Assembly: GCA_947623455.1 (NCBI GenBank)
Contig: OX392534.1
Location: forward strand, 35,221,426-35,285,425
Source of the DNA: Mimachlamys varia
Lineage: Eukaryota; Mollusca; Bivalvia; Pectinida; Pectinidae
DNA length: 64,000 nucleotides
Direction of reading: 5' to 3'
In this document: in pieces, positions 36,139 through 47,655 of the stretch
Layout of the letters: the number at the start of each line of letters is the position of its first letter
Position numbering within the stretch: position 1 is the stretch's first letter
The notes under the pieces: generated by a model
What the model was told of the DNA's origin: nothing
The model's input: the letters and a program-made list of their open reading frames with translations, nothing else
Databases searched by the model: none
Program-made: the position numbers and the translations under genes

Positions 36139-36432
36139 ATTACCCCCGTCTTCGTTTTAATTAGTAACAGGTTTTTTTTATTACCTAAAACTCGTGTAAT
36201 AAGGAGCGTTGTATCCAAACGACTAGTAGTCCTGTGCCTGATCCCTGTGTCTTTATACCGAGAATTATGAACTTATGCATATTGCTTTCTGGTTCAGCAA
36301 TATACATCATGTTTATGTATGTGACCGTGTTGAAATTAAACCAATTAAAACGTCACCTAGATAGGATGTTACTACCTTTATCAAAGGCCCCTGGAGTGAA
36401 AACATACAAAAGGTAGGTGATGACGATAACCA

Positions 36433-37395
36433 CCTCCCAGCATGTTCGTTCACATAGTCATCAGAATATATCAAATATTAAATATGTTCCATACAATGGT
36501 TTACATTACCTCCCACCTGTCAAACAGTTTGATGTGTTTCCGTTGTCTGAAATAGACTATTGCCGTATATGTCACACCAAGGAAACAGGAAATTAGTTAT
36601 ATAATTTGCACGGCCATACTGTCAACTTTGGACCCCCTTGGAGAATCCAACGGATCAAGGATCCATTATTGGAAGACAGAGTACCCAACGGAAAGTTCTA
36701 TGACAATTATGTTCAGAGCTCCGATAGTAGGCATTCAAAAAAAAAAGAAATATTCAATTTTGATTCCTACGTTATTGTCCATCTCTGCGATATCGAAATG
36801 CAAAAACGCAACTGATTTGTTTGGTGTTTCTGACACGCCAGATTTTTGTAACATTTCCAAATGTGAAACCAAATATTTTAAGACATGCGGTATACAAAAT
36901 GTAATTATTACCGGCAGGACTTGCCACTGTTCCTCTTACTCAAAAAGAATAATATTCTACTATTCAATATTGTACAGAATAGTGTTTGGTGTTTCAGAGA
37001 TTCTAGATTTTTATAACATTTCGAAATGTTGAACTAAAATTGTAAGACACGCATTGTACCTATTACCAGCAACACTTACCACAGCTCACGCATGCCTAGG
37101 TCACACATTCACGGATCACCTCACCGGTTCAACTACGGATTAATTATCACGGATGACTCCGCAAAAATGCCAATTACCACAGTCCGATACGGATCCAATA
37201 TATTCAAATGGCGAAATGAGTGTAACGAATTTTTACGGTATGACACGGTTTAATACGAAAATGGCACGGTTTAATACGGAACATCACGTGTCAGGGCGTT
37301 TGCATTGCGGATAAACAGCGGTTTGCTACGGTATAAGTGAGGATTAGTATGGAAACTAACGGTTAATACATAATAGTACGAACTGCCACGGAGTT
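36433..37395. repeat. array 2, partial leading unit U0
   Basis: Starts at CCTCCCAGCATGTTCGTT, homologous to 39896. It contains the ACGG-phased segment (37092-37390) with an internal deletion near 37200 relative to the other units. It joins directly to the next unit as CACGGAG/TTCGAGG without the 1.4-kb TTACGA block. Confidence 0.8.
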
Positions 37396-37524
37396 CGAGG
37401 ACCAACACATTCAAAAACATTCAGCTACAAAGTGTTCATTTTCCCTCCAGCTCATGATCATCAGTAAAGCATAATGAGGTCAAAGACCTAAGGGTTGTGG
37501 ATTCGAGCTCATGCTTGGGTGCCA

Positions 37525-37993
37525 TGGAGAGGCCGGGGTGACCGGGAGAGGTTGTGGTAACGGGGAGAGGCTGAGATGTAGGGAAGAGGCTGGGATGACA
37601 GGGAGAGGGATGGGTGATGAGGAAAGGCTGGGTAACAGTGAGAGGGAGGGGTGATGGGGAGAGGCTGGGTGACAGTGAGAGGCTGGGTTGACGGGATGGA
37701 GGGGTGACGGGGAGGAGCCGGGGTGACGGGGAGTGGCTGGGGTGACGGGGTGGAGGGGTGACGGGGTATCGGGGAGGGGCCGGGGTGACGGGGCGGAGGG
37801 GTGACAGGGAGGGGCTGGGGTGACAGTGAGAGGCTGGGGTGACGGGGTGGAGGGGTGAAGGGGAGTGGCTGGGGTGACGGGTGGAGGGGTGACGGGGAGG
37901 AGCTGGGGTGACGGGGAGAGGCTGGGGTGATGGGGTGGAGGGATGACGGGGAGGGGCTGGGGTGACGGGGAGAGGCTGGGGTGACGGGTTGTT
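37525..37993. repeat. G-rich minisatellite M1
   Basis: Tandem 18-bp-type units (GGGTGACGGGGAGGGGCT, GGGGTGACGGGGTGGAGG) with many runs of four G separated by 1-4 nt, i.e. canonical G-quadruplex motifs on the + strand. The minus strand is open from an ATG at 38030 to 37509 (MFIIICDLIIILKQP then Pro/Ser/His repeats) because unit lengths are multiples of 3. Confidence 0.9.
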
Positions 37994-38212
37994 TGAGAAT
38001 TATGATTAAATCACATATAATAATAAACAAATAAAAATCTCTCCTCTGGACTATATTTTTTTCTGTTACCTAGTGATGAATGAAGCTAGATATCGGCTGT
38101 TCCGCGTAGGTACATACATGACGATAAGTGTGCAACAATGTAACAAAAGTGAAGCACCGTCTGGCACCGGCAGCTTAAAGTACATGCGAATGGCGGGACA
38201 TTTCAAATATAA

Positions 38213-38353
38213 GGATTGAATGTCTATTTTGTTGCTTGCATCGGCTGATGAAGTCAAGTGAACCTCGTGCAAATGGTAGATGAACTGCTTTGCAGTTCAC
38301 TTCAATTGCGCGAGGTTAACTTGACTTGACTTAACAAAATAGACTTTCAATCC
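38213..38353. repeat. nested inverted repeat, U1
   Basis: Three nested arm pairs: GGATTGAATGTCTATTTTGTT with AACAAAATAGACTTTCAATCC; AAGTCAAGTGAACCTCG with CGAGGTTAACTTGACTT; and GAACTGC with GCAGTTC at the tip. Equivalent copies are at 43242-43380, 48452-48590, 53682-53820 and 56934-57074. Confidence 0.85.
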
Positions 38354-39074
38354 GATAATATCCTATCTGAAATCGCGCTTCTGGAGACAGCAATATATCT
38401 ATTTTCACTGGTGATGGACTCCTCACAGTGAGTAATGTCTCATATTAAAATGTGTTTAACCATATATGTTAACGAGTATAGCGACAAGCGTTCCGCCAAT
38501 GTCGTCCGTGGGGGAAGTTTGAGGGGAATGCGAGGGAGCAGTGGGTGATGGGTGCCCCACGTGGGTCCTTGGTCGGTGGCCGACCGCGATTGGCGGGGGT
38601 CTTGCGGACTTCTCAAGTTCCCTGAAATTCAATCAATATGAATGCCCGTTTCGCTTCCCCCCTGTTACTCTACCCCACCATCCACCTTTTAACTTACTTT
38701 TTATAATGAAAATTTGGTATCGAAAACCTTGGTGTAAACTCATTTGCATATGAATTGCCTTGTATCAAATAAGAAAAATCTGTTTAATTAAAAACTGCAC
38801 ATCATGTTTTATATCACGTTTATTTCAGAATCAACTTACTTCCCTTTTCTGTTGAATTGCTGAATCTGAAATATCGATTTGAATTATTCAAGTTTTAATT
38901 TAATTATGTCTTGACTTAAAGGAAGGCCTCCAGTGTTATCTCCCCTGTCTACCCTGTGAACGTAGGTGTACGTTTGACTGTTACTGTAACTACTATCTCC
39001 CCTACGCAGGTCTGTTCATACGAATAAACAGACTAAGATAATTATGAAATATAAAATCTACAGAATTTTCTATT

Positions 39075-39373
39075 CTTCTTCTGCTTCTTCCTGATAATGG
39101 CCACCATCAACTAGTTGATTATTCTGCCATGATGCAAGGGTGCGCATGATTAAAATTTGGTTAAAAACAGGATAAAAACGTCGGGGTTTAGGGGATTCTT
39201 GCCACCGAGGCTTTGAAAGCCTCAAGTGACGGAGCCGACACTATCCCTTGTGATAGTGCATTCCAGTCCCTGGTGGTGCGTGGGAAGAAGGATTCCTTAC
39301 GGTAGTCACTCTTGGTGTTGGGTATCTGGTAGTGTCTGGTATACGTGGTTCTGGTAAGCCTATTTGGTCTATT
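39075..39373 (-). mobile_element. LINE 3' end (reverse transcriptase C-terminus), U1 only
   Basis: The insert is flanked by a TCTATT target duplication (39069-39074 and 39368-39373); the empty site is seen in U2 at about 44080. The minus strand encodes YQIPNTKSDYRKESFFPRTT then DWNALSQGIVSAPSLEAFKA, typical of the C-terminal end of CR1/Jockey-type non-LTR polyproteins, ending in a stop (RIP then TAA). A short 3' UTR with a GAAGAAGCAGAAGAAG tail follows. It is 5'-truncated and cannot move by itself. Confidence 0.85.
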
Positions 39374-40589
39374 ACAGCACAATCGGTCATTTTAAATGAA
39401 ATGAAATTCTACAATACAGTGGATTTCTACAACACAGTGTCGGTGAGATTTTGGTCGTTTGGTCATGACGTGTCGTGAACACAGGCACGCACGGGTGGTC
39501 ACGTGAACACAGTTCTCATTTCGAAGTTTTATTCTCTCAGAATACACCTGCTTGAGCAATGTTAACCAATCAGAGATTACCGTTAATTTGCACGTGGGGG
39601 TATAGCCTGCTTTCTTCTTCTTTAACTTCTAAAAACGTTTAACACAATTAAGTACATGTATGTCGAATAATTGGTAATAATAGGTACACGGCATACCATC
39701 AATATATTGATGATATTACATGACAAAAACATCAGGGATTAGCGGAACTTTGATTACGCAATAACGCAAGTGGTCTAGTTTGTCTTATGAAAACTGGTTA
39801 GGCAAATATATTTTTGATTTCGTCAATGTTAGATCTCAATGCTGACCAAATAACCTGGGTCACCGTAAACCGTCCATTTTACTTGAATATTATACCTCCC
39901 AGCATGTTCGTTCCCACAGTCATCAGAATATATCAAAAATTAAATATGTTCCATACAATGGTTTACATTACCTGCCACCTGTCAAACAGTTTAATGTGTT
40001 TCCGTTGTCTGAAATCGACTATTGTCGTGTATGTCACACCAAGGAAACAGGACATTAGTTATATAGTGCTTTAATAATCTACCAAACATGAATAAATTTG
40101 CACGGCCATACTGTCAACTTTGGACCCCCTTGGAGAATCTAACGGATCCAGGATCCATTATTGGAAGACAGAGTATCCAACGGAAAGTTCTATGACAATT
40201 ATGTTCAGAGCTCCGATAGTAGGCATTTAAAAAAAAGAAATATTCAGTTTTGATTCCTACGTTATTGTCCATCTCTGCAATATCGAAATGCAAAAACCGC
40301 AACTGATTTGTTTTGTGTTTCTGACACGCCAGATTTTTGTAACATTTCCAAATGTGAAACCAAAATTTTTAAGACATGCGGTATACAAAATGTAATTATT
40401 ACCGGCAGGACTTGCCACTGTTCCTCTTACTCAAAAAGATAATTCTACTATTCAATATTGTACAGAATAGTGTTTGGTGTTTCAGAGATTCTAGATTTTT
40501 ATAACATTTCGAAATGTGGAACTAAAATTGTAAGACACGCATTATACCTATTACAGGCAAGACTTATCACAGCTCAAGTCACGTATGCC

Positions 40590-42070
40590 TAGGTCACACA
40601 TTCAAGGATCACCTTACCGGTTCAACTACGGATTAATTATCACGGATGACCCCGCAAAAATGCCAATTACCGCAGTCCGATACGGATCCAATATGAATCC
40701 GATACAGATGCACAACGGTGTGACAAAGGGTTTTTACGTATCTTCCAAAGATAATGTAGGAAAGGTGGCATTTGGCGATATAAGTGTAACGAATTGTTAC
40801 GGTATGACACGGTTTAATACGGAACAACTCGTGTCAGGGCGTTTGTATTGCGGATAAACAGCGGTTTGCTACGGTATAAGTAAGGATTAGTATGGAGACT
40901 AACGGTTAATACGTAATAGTACGAACTGCCACGGAGTGATCAGTTTTGCTGGCTTCACATACACGGAGTTTTCTTATGAGTCTTTACGGATCCTAACGAT
41001 TTGGCAACTTTTAAGATCTTTAAGTGTTTAGAGTTGTTACGATTTCTTACGAGTTATTACGACATGTTCACGGAAAAATACCACGATTTGTTGCGAGTTA
41101 TCACGGATAAACACGAGCAAGTTACGTGATTTTTACGAACTTTCCATAGATCGTTACGAATATATTACGGCATGTAACGACTTCCGTGTTAGGCACGACC
41201 TGTTTACATTTTGGTACGAGTGGTTACAAGTTAGTTTCGAGTATTTACTATCCCTAAGTGGCTTTTGTTGACAAAACATATTAACACCATCCGACAACTG
41301 ATATCCAATATGATGTATGATGGAAACAGATTGCAAAGTAAAAACCACGTAAACAACGTAAACCACGTGGTTAACGAGATAGATCGTAAAGTGTAAGTAT
41401 ATACAGTCAAAATTCGATGTTTCGAACTTCGCGGGACCGTCGTGAAAAACTTCGAAACATCGGGACTTCGACTTATGGATACTGAACATCGAACATCGTG
41501 TTTTCATAGTGTTTTCATAACAAACGGGTCAGATTAAAACTTCGATACAGCGAAAAATTCAATTCATAGAAGTTCGATTCATGAATAGTAAATACATTGT
41601 TAGTAGTGTTATATAATGAAAAAAATCGGGACTTTGCAAAAAGTTCGACACATCGTGAAATTCGAATCATCGAAGTTCGATTAATCGAAGTTTGACTGTA
41701 TTAATAAATTACTCATAACAACACGTAAAGTGCTCTTAATAATTCGTAAAGATATCGTAACACGACCTGAATAAAAACATAAAACACTCGTAACAGCCCG
41801 TATATAAACCGTGAACTCACCGTAAACAAATCGTAATAAAACTATTACGAGTCGTTTACGGATTCTTGCGAGCAGTTAACGGAGAGTTACGGGTCTTGCG
41901 AGCAGTTTACGGAGGGTTACGGGTTATTGCGAGCAGTTTACGGAGGGTAATAGGTTATTGCGAGCAGCTTACGGAGGGTAATAGGTTATTGCGAGCTGTT
42001 TACGGAGGGTTACGGGTTATTGCGAGCAGTTCACGGAGGGTTACGGGTTATTGCGACCTGTTTACGATAC
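40590..42070. repeat. helically phased ACG domain with 31-bp tandem repeats, U1
   Basis: CpG words recur every 10-11 bp. Cytosines fall at 40790, 40800, 40810, 40820, 40830, 40840, 40851, 40862, 40872, and again at 41040, 41050, 41060, 41071, 41084, 41094, 41104, 41114, 41125, 41136. From 41700 to 41845 the word is reversed (CGTAA every 10-11 bp). From 41853 it turns again and becomes 31-bp tandem repeats (GCGAGCAGTTTACGGAGGG plus TTACGGGTTATT), with starts at 41869, 41899, 41930, 41961, 41992, 42023 and 42054. The pogo-like MITE sits at the first reversal. The open frames in it (for example 40585-40857 and 41866-42081) are by-products. Confidence 0.85.
41404..41698. mobile_element. pogo/Tigger-like MITE, U1 (295 bp)
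   Basis: TA-flanked; the ends CAGTCAAAATTCGATGTTTCGA and TCGATTAATCGAAGTTTGACTG are inverted repeats. TTCGA words recur throughout. The CAGT start and TA target duplication fit the Tc1/mariner-pogo group. No transposase. Confidence 0.75.
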
Positions 42071-42149
42071 TAACGGTTTGATAAAAACTGTACATGATAT
42101 TTACGGAAAAAGCAATCCGTGGATAATCGTTAGAAATTGTTAGCCTCTC

Positions 42150-42221
42150 CTTTCTGTAGCTCAGTGTTAGAGCATCCAACTAGGAAAATATAGATCGAGG
42201 GTGCGATTCCCTGTGGAAGCA
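42150..42221 (+). repeat. tRNA-like segment (SINE head), U1
   Basis: Perfect D-arm GCTCAGTGTTAGAGC, preceded by GTA, and a T-arm-like GAGGGTGCGATTCCCTG. The anticodon stem does not pair (TCCAA against AATAT) and the acceptor stem is mostly wobble, so it is a degenerate tRNA-derived sequence rather than a working tRNA. The downstream GAATTAGAACCTGG on the opposite strand looks like a second B-box. Other copies: 47360-47431, 52547-52618. Confidence 0.65.
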
Positions 42222-42440
42222 CACTACAATTGTATATATGTATTATATTTCCAGAACATAACAAATGGTTTCATGGCCCTCGTCACAGGGAATTAGAACC
42301 TGGCTTGTGGTGTTCGAGGACCAACACATTCAAAAACATTCAGCTACAAAGTGTTCATTTTCCCTCCAGCTCATGATCATCAGTAAAGCATAGTGATGTC
42401 ATAGACCAAAGGGATGTGGATTCAAGCTCAGGCTTGGGTG

Positions 42441-43022
42441 CCATGGAGAGACCGGGGTGACCGGGAGAGGTTATGGTAACGGGGAGAGGCTGAGATGTAG
42501 GGAAGAGGCTGGGATGACAGGGAGAGGGATGTGTGATGAGGAAAGGCTGGGTAACAGTGAGAGGGAGGGGTGATGGGGAGAGGCTGGGTGACAGTGAGAG
42601 GCTGGGATGACGGGGTGGAGGAGTGACGGGGAGGGGCTTGGGTGACGGGGTGGAAGGATGACGGGGAGGGGCTGGGGTGACGGGGAGGGGCTGGGTGACG
42701 GGATGGAAGGGTGACGGGGTGGAGGGACTGGGGTGACAGTGAGAGGGATGGGTGATAAGGAAAGGCTGGATAACAGTGAGAGGGAGGGGTGATGGGGAGA
42801 GGCTGGGTGACAGTGAGAGGCTGGGGTGACGGGGTGGAGGGGTGACGGGGATGGGCTGGGGTGACGGGGTGGAGGGGTGACGGGGAGGGGCTGGGGTGAC
42901 GGAATGGAAGGGTGACGGGGAGGGGCTGGGGTGACAGTGAGAGGCTTGGGTGAGGGGGTGGATGGGGTGACGGGGTGGAGGGATGACGGGATGACGGGGA
43001 GGAGCTGGGGTGACGGGGTTGT
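42441..43022. repeat. G-rich minisatellite M2
   Basis: Same repeat type as M1 with a different internal order; the minus-strand frame is open for 210 codons (43060-42428). Confidence 0.9.
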
Positions 43023-43241
43023 TTGAGAATTATGATTAAATCACATGTAATAATAAACAAATAAAAATCTCTCCTCTGGACTATATTTTTTCTGTTACCT
43101 AGTGATGAATGAAGCTAGATATCGGCTGTTCCGCGTATGTACATACATGACGATAAGTGTGCAACAATGTAACAAAAGTGAAGCACCGTCTGGCACCGGC
43201 AGCTTAAAGTACATGCTCATGGCGGGGAATTTAAAATATAA

Positions 43242-43380
43242 GGATTGAATGTCTATTTTGTTGCTTGCATCGGCTGATGAAGTCAAGTGAACCTCGTGTA
43301 AATGGTAGATGAACTGCTTGGCAGTTCACTTCAATTGCGCGAGGTTAACTTGACTTGACTTAACAAAATAGACTTTCAAT
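43242..43380. repeat. nested inverted repeat, U2
   Basis: Same three-level structure as at 38213-38353; the tip is GAACTGCTTGGCAGTTC. Confidence 0.82.
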
Positions 43381-45732
43381 GCGATAATATCCTATCTGAA
43401 ATCGCGCTTCTGGAGACAGCAAGGTATCTATTTTCACTTGTGATGGACTTCTCACAGTGAGTGATGTCTCATATTAAAATGTGTTTAACCATATATGTTA
43501 ACGAGTATAGCGACAGGCGTTCCGCCAATGTCGTCCGTGGGAGAAGTTTGGGGGGAATGCGAGGGAGCAGTGGGTGATCGGTGCCCCACGTGGGTCCTCG
43601 GTCCGTGACCAGGAGGTGGCCGACCGCGGTTAATAGGGTCTTGCGGACTTCTCAAGTTCCCGTTTCGTTTCCCCCTGTTACTCTACCCCACCATCCACCC
43701 TTTAACTTACTTCTTATAAGGAAAATTTGGTATCTAAAATCTTGGTGTAAATTCATTTGCATATGTATTGCCTTGTAGCAAATAAGAAAAATCTGTTTAA
43801 TTAAAAACTGTACATGTTTCATATCACGCTAATTTTAGAATCAACTAACTTCCCTTCTCTGTTGAATTGTTGAATCTGAAATATCGTTTTGAATTATTTA
43901 AGTTTTAATTTAATTCAATCTTTACTTAAAGAAAAGCCTACAGTGTTTTCTCCCCCTGTCTACCCTGTGTACGTAGGGTGTACGTTTGACTGTTACTGTA
44001 ACTATTTTCTGCCCTACGCAAGTCTGTTCATACGAATAAACAAACTAAGATAATTATGAAATATAAAATCTACATATTTTTCTATTACAGCACAATCGGC
44101 CATTTTAAATGAAATGAAATTCTACAATACAGTGGATTTCTACAACACAGTGTCGGTGAGACTTAAGTCGTTTGGTCATGACGTGTCGTGAACACATGCA
44201 CGGGTTGTCACGTAAACACAGTTCTCATTTCGATTTTTTTTCTCTCAGAATACACCTGCCTGAGCACTGTTAACCAATCAGAGATGACCGTTAAATTGCT
44301 CGTGGGGGTATAGCCTGCTTTCTTCTTCTTTAACTTCTAAAAACGTTAAACACATTTAAGTACATGTATGTCGATTAATTGGTAAAAGTAGGTACACAGC
44401 ATACCATCAATATATTGATGATATTACATGACAAAAAAATCAGGGATTAGGGAACTTTGATTACACTTTAACGCAAGTGGTCTAGTTTGTCTTATGAAAA
44501 CTGGTTACGCAAATATATTTTTGATTTCGTCAATGTTAGACATCAATGCTGACCAAATAACCTGGGTCACCGTAAACCGTCCATTTTACTTAAATATTAT
44601 ACCTCCCAGCATGTTCGTTCCCACTGTCATCAGAATATATCAAATATTAAATATGTTCCATACAATGGTTTACATTACCTCCCACCTGTCAAACAGTTTG
44701 ATGTGTTTCCGTTGTCTGAAATAGACTATTGCCGTATATGTCACACCAAGGAAACAGGAAATTAGTTATATAATGCTTTAGTAATCTACCAAACATAAAT
44801 AAATTTGCACGGCCATACTGTCAACTTTGGACCCCCGTGGTGAATCTAACAGATCCAGGATCCATTATTGGAAGACAGAGTACCCAACCAAAAGTTCTAT
44901 GACAATTATGTTCAGAGCTCCGATAGAAGGCATTTAAAAAAAAAAATTAAAAAAAAGTTCAATTTTGATTCCTACGTTATTGCCCATCTCAGCGAGGTCG
45001 ACCTTACTGATTTGTTTGGTGTTTCTGATACGCCAGATTTTTAAAGCATTTCCAAATATGAAACCAAAAATTGTAAGACATGCGGTATAGAAAATGTAAG
45101 TATTACCGGCAGGACTTGCCACTGTCCCTCTTTCTCTAAAAGAATATTTTACTAATAATATTGTACTGAATAGTGTTTGGTGTTTCAGAGATTCTAGATT
45201 TTTATAACATTTCGAAATGTTGAACTAAATTGTAAGAAACGCATTATACCTATTACCGGCAAGACTTACCACAGTTCATGCATGCCTAGGTCACACATTC
45301 AAGGATCACCTCGCCGGTTCAACTACGGATTAATTATCATGGAAGACCCCGCAAAAATGCCAATTACTGCAGTCCGATACGGATCCGATATGAATCCGAT
45401 ACAGATGCACAACGGTGTGACAAAGGGTTTTTACGTATCTTCCAAAGATAATGTAAGAAAGGTGACATTTGGCGAAATGAGTGTAACGAATTGTTACGGT
45501 ATGACACGATTTAATATGAAAATTGCACGGTTTAATACGGAACGACACGTGTCAGGGCGTTTGCATTGCGGATAAACAGCGGTTTGCTACGGTATAAGTG
45601 AGGATTAGTACGGAGATTAACGGTAAATATGTAATAGTACAAACCGCCACGGTGCGATCAATTATGCAGACTTCACGTACACGGAGTTTTCTTATGAGTC
45701 TTTATGGACCCTATTGATTTGGCAACTTTTAA

Positions 45733-46122
45733 AGCCCAATATACGTAAATTTCGGCAAAACTTGAAGCGAAAATCAAGCCTAATAACTTCATTTATTTAT
45801 AGATTTAGTTAAGATTAACTGATATCAGCAATATTCAAGGTGAATTCTTTCGCGGTTACCGGTACAGCAGCAGTGGAAACACGCTATTTAAATTTGTAAA
45901 CACGCGTCCATTTCGAACCGTCTTCTACCTTCGGTTTGTTGTTGAAGTGCGCACGACCTGAATTATTTTCAATTTTTTTGGATATTTTGTCAAGAGTTTC
46001 TTGTTAGTTACCGCTCAAGTTTACTTTGTTTTAGGCTTATTTTTGCATGGTTATCAACTGGATTTTTTTTCAGAATTTTTTAAAATCACGAAAATTTTCC
46101 TGAAGTTACGTATAATGGGCCA
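45733..46122. mobile_element. TTAA-flanked MITE, U2 (390 bp)
   Basis: Flanked by TTAA on both sides (45729-45732, 46123-46126). Ends AGCCCAATATACGTAA and TTACGTATAATGGGCCA form a roughly 15-bp inverted repeat with one mismatch. U1 shows the empty site (CAACTTTTAAGATCTTT). TTAA specificity suggests mobilisation by a piggyBac-type transposase; there is no coding capacity. Confidence 0.82.
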
Positions 46123-46515
46123 TTAAAATCTTTTAGTGTTTAGAGTTGTTACGATTTCTTACGAGTTATTACGACATGTTCACGGAAAAATACCACGATT
46201 TGTTGCGAGTTATCACGGATAAACACGAGCAAGTTACGTGATTTTTACGAACTTTCCATAGATCGTTACGAGTATATTATGGCATGTAACGACTTCCGTG
46301 TTAGGCACGACCTGTTTACGTTTTGGTACGAGTGGTTACAAGTTAGTTTCGAGTATTTACGATCCCTAAGTGGCTTTTGTTGACAAAACATATTAACACC
46401 ATCCGACAACTGATATCCAATATGATGTATGATGGAAACAGATTGCAAAGTAAAAACCACGTAAACAACGTAAACCACGTGGTTAACGAGATAGATCGTA
46501 AAGTGTAAGTATATA

Positions 46516-46908
46516 CAGTCGAAATTCGATGTTTCGAACTTCGCGGGACCGTCGTGAAAAATTTCGAAACATCGGGACTTCGACTTATGAATATTGAACA
46601 TCGAACATCGACATGTGGGCCTATATGTATATATGAACTGTACATAAGAAGAACCAATGCGGTCCTAGTGCAACGTAACACAGGCTAAGAAATTGTAGAT
46701 TCACATTTATAAAAAATAGTGTTTTCATAACAAACGGGTCAGATTAAAACTTCGATACAGCGAAAAATTCAATTCATAGAAGTTCGATTCATGAATAGTA
46801 AATACATTGTTAGTAGTGTTATATAATGAAAAAAATCGGGACTTTGCAAAAAGTTCGACACATCGTGAAATTCGAATCATCGAAGTTCGATTAATCGAAG
46901 TTTGACTG
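46516..46908. mobile_element. pogo/Tigger-like MITE, U2 (393 bp)
   Basis: Same element and same TA site as in U1, but 98 bp longer because it retains an interior segment (about 46610-46720, GACATGTGGGCCTATATG onward). Confidence 0.78.
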
Positions 46909-47359
46909 TATTAATAAATTACTCATAACAACACGTAAAGTGCTCTTAATAATTCGTAAAGATATCGTAACACGACCTGAATAAAAACATAAAACACTCG
47001 TAACAGCCCGTATATAAACCGTGAACTCACCGTAAACAAATCGTAATAAAACTATTACGAGTCGTTTACGGATTCTTGCGAGCAGTTAACGGAGAGTTAC
47101 GGGTCTTGCGAGCAGTTTACGGAGGGTTACGGGTTATTGCGAGCAGTTTACGGAGGGTAATAGGTTATTGCGAGCAGCTTACGGAGGGTAATAGGTTATT
47201 GCGAGCTGTTTACGGAGGGTTACGGGTTATTGCGAGCAGTTCACGGAGGGTTACGGGTTATTGCGACCTGTTTACGATACTAACGGTTTGATAAAAACTG
47301 TACATGATATTTACGGAAAAAGCAATCCGTGGATAATCGTTAGAAATTGTTAGCCTCTC

Positions 47360-47431
47360 CTTTCTGTAGCTCAGTGTTAGAGCATCCAACTAGGAAAATA
47401 TAGATCGAGGGTGCGATTCCCTGTGGAAGCA
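47360..47431 (+). repeat. tRNA-like segment (SINE head), U2
   Basis: Identical to the U1 copy; degenerate anticodon stem. Confidence 0.65.
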
Positions 47432-47655
47432 CACTACAATTGTATATATGTATTATTTTTCCAGAACATAACAAATGGTTTCATGGCCCTCGTCACAGGG
47501 AATTAGAACCTGGCTTGTGGTGTTCGAGGACCAACACATTCAAAAACATTCAGCTACAAAGTGTTCATTTTCCCTCCAGCTCATGATCATCAGTAAAGCA
47601 TAGTGATGTCAAAGACCAAAGGGTTGTGGATTCAAGCTCAGGCTTGGGTGCCATG

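Larger units (their letters stand above)
33373..36330. repeat. array 1, unit 4 (truncated)
   Basis: Contains gene copy 4, but homology to the other units stops within about 200 bp upstream of exon 1. The long spacer is missing and array 2 starts about 100 bp further on. Confidence 0.82.
37396..42310. repeat. array 2, unit U1 (4.9 kb)
   Basis: Order of parts: TTCGAGGACCAACACATTC start, G-rich minisatellite (37525-37993), nested hairpin (38213-38353), AT-rich middle with an inserted LINE tail (39075-39373), ACGG-phased segment (40590-40935), TTACGA block (40936-42070), and tRNA-like segment (42150-42221). No gene is supported anywhere in it. Confidence 0.85.
45310..47285. repeat. helically phased ACG domain, U2
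   Basis: Counterpart of 40590-42070. The 31-bp repeats lie at about 47060-47285, identical in number to U1. It is interrupted by the TTAA MITE and by the pogo-like MITE. Confidence 0.83.
42311..47520. repeat. array 2, unit U2 (5.2 kb)
   Basis: Same order as U1, without the LINE tail and with an added TTAA-flanked MITE (45733-46122) and a longer pogo-like MITE. Practically identical to U3 along its whole length. Confidence 0.87.

Noticed and set aside
37525..37993. CRISPR-like or satellite-encoded array
   Set aside because: Units are contiguous without unique spacers; it is a plain G-rich minisatellite in a eukaryotic genome.
40585..40857. Frame starting MPRSHIQGSP, repeated in all array 2 units
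   Set aside because: It runs through the 10-bp-phased ACGG segment; its reverse strand is also open, and U0 carries an internal deletion. The repeat structure explains it.
41866..42081. Frame with GGLRVIASS repeats
   Set aside because: The 31-bp unit is not a multiple of three; the apparent peptide repeat comes from the tandem DNA repeat and shifts frame between units.
42150..42221. Functional tRNA gene
   Set aside because: D-arm and T-arm are recognisable, but the anticodon stem does not pair and the acceptor is poor; it is better explained as a SINE head.
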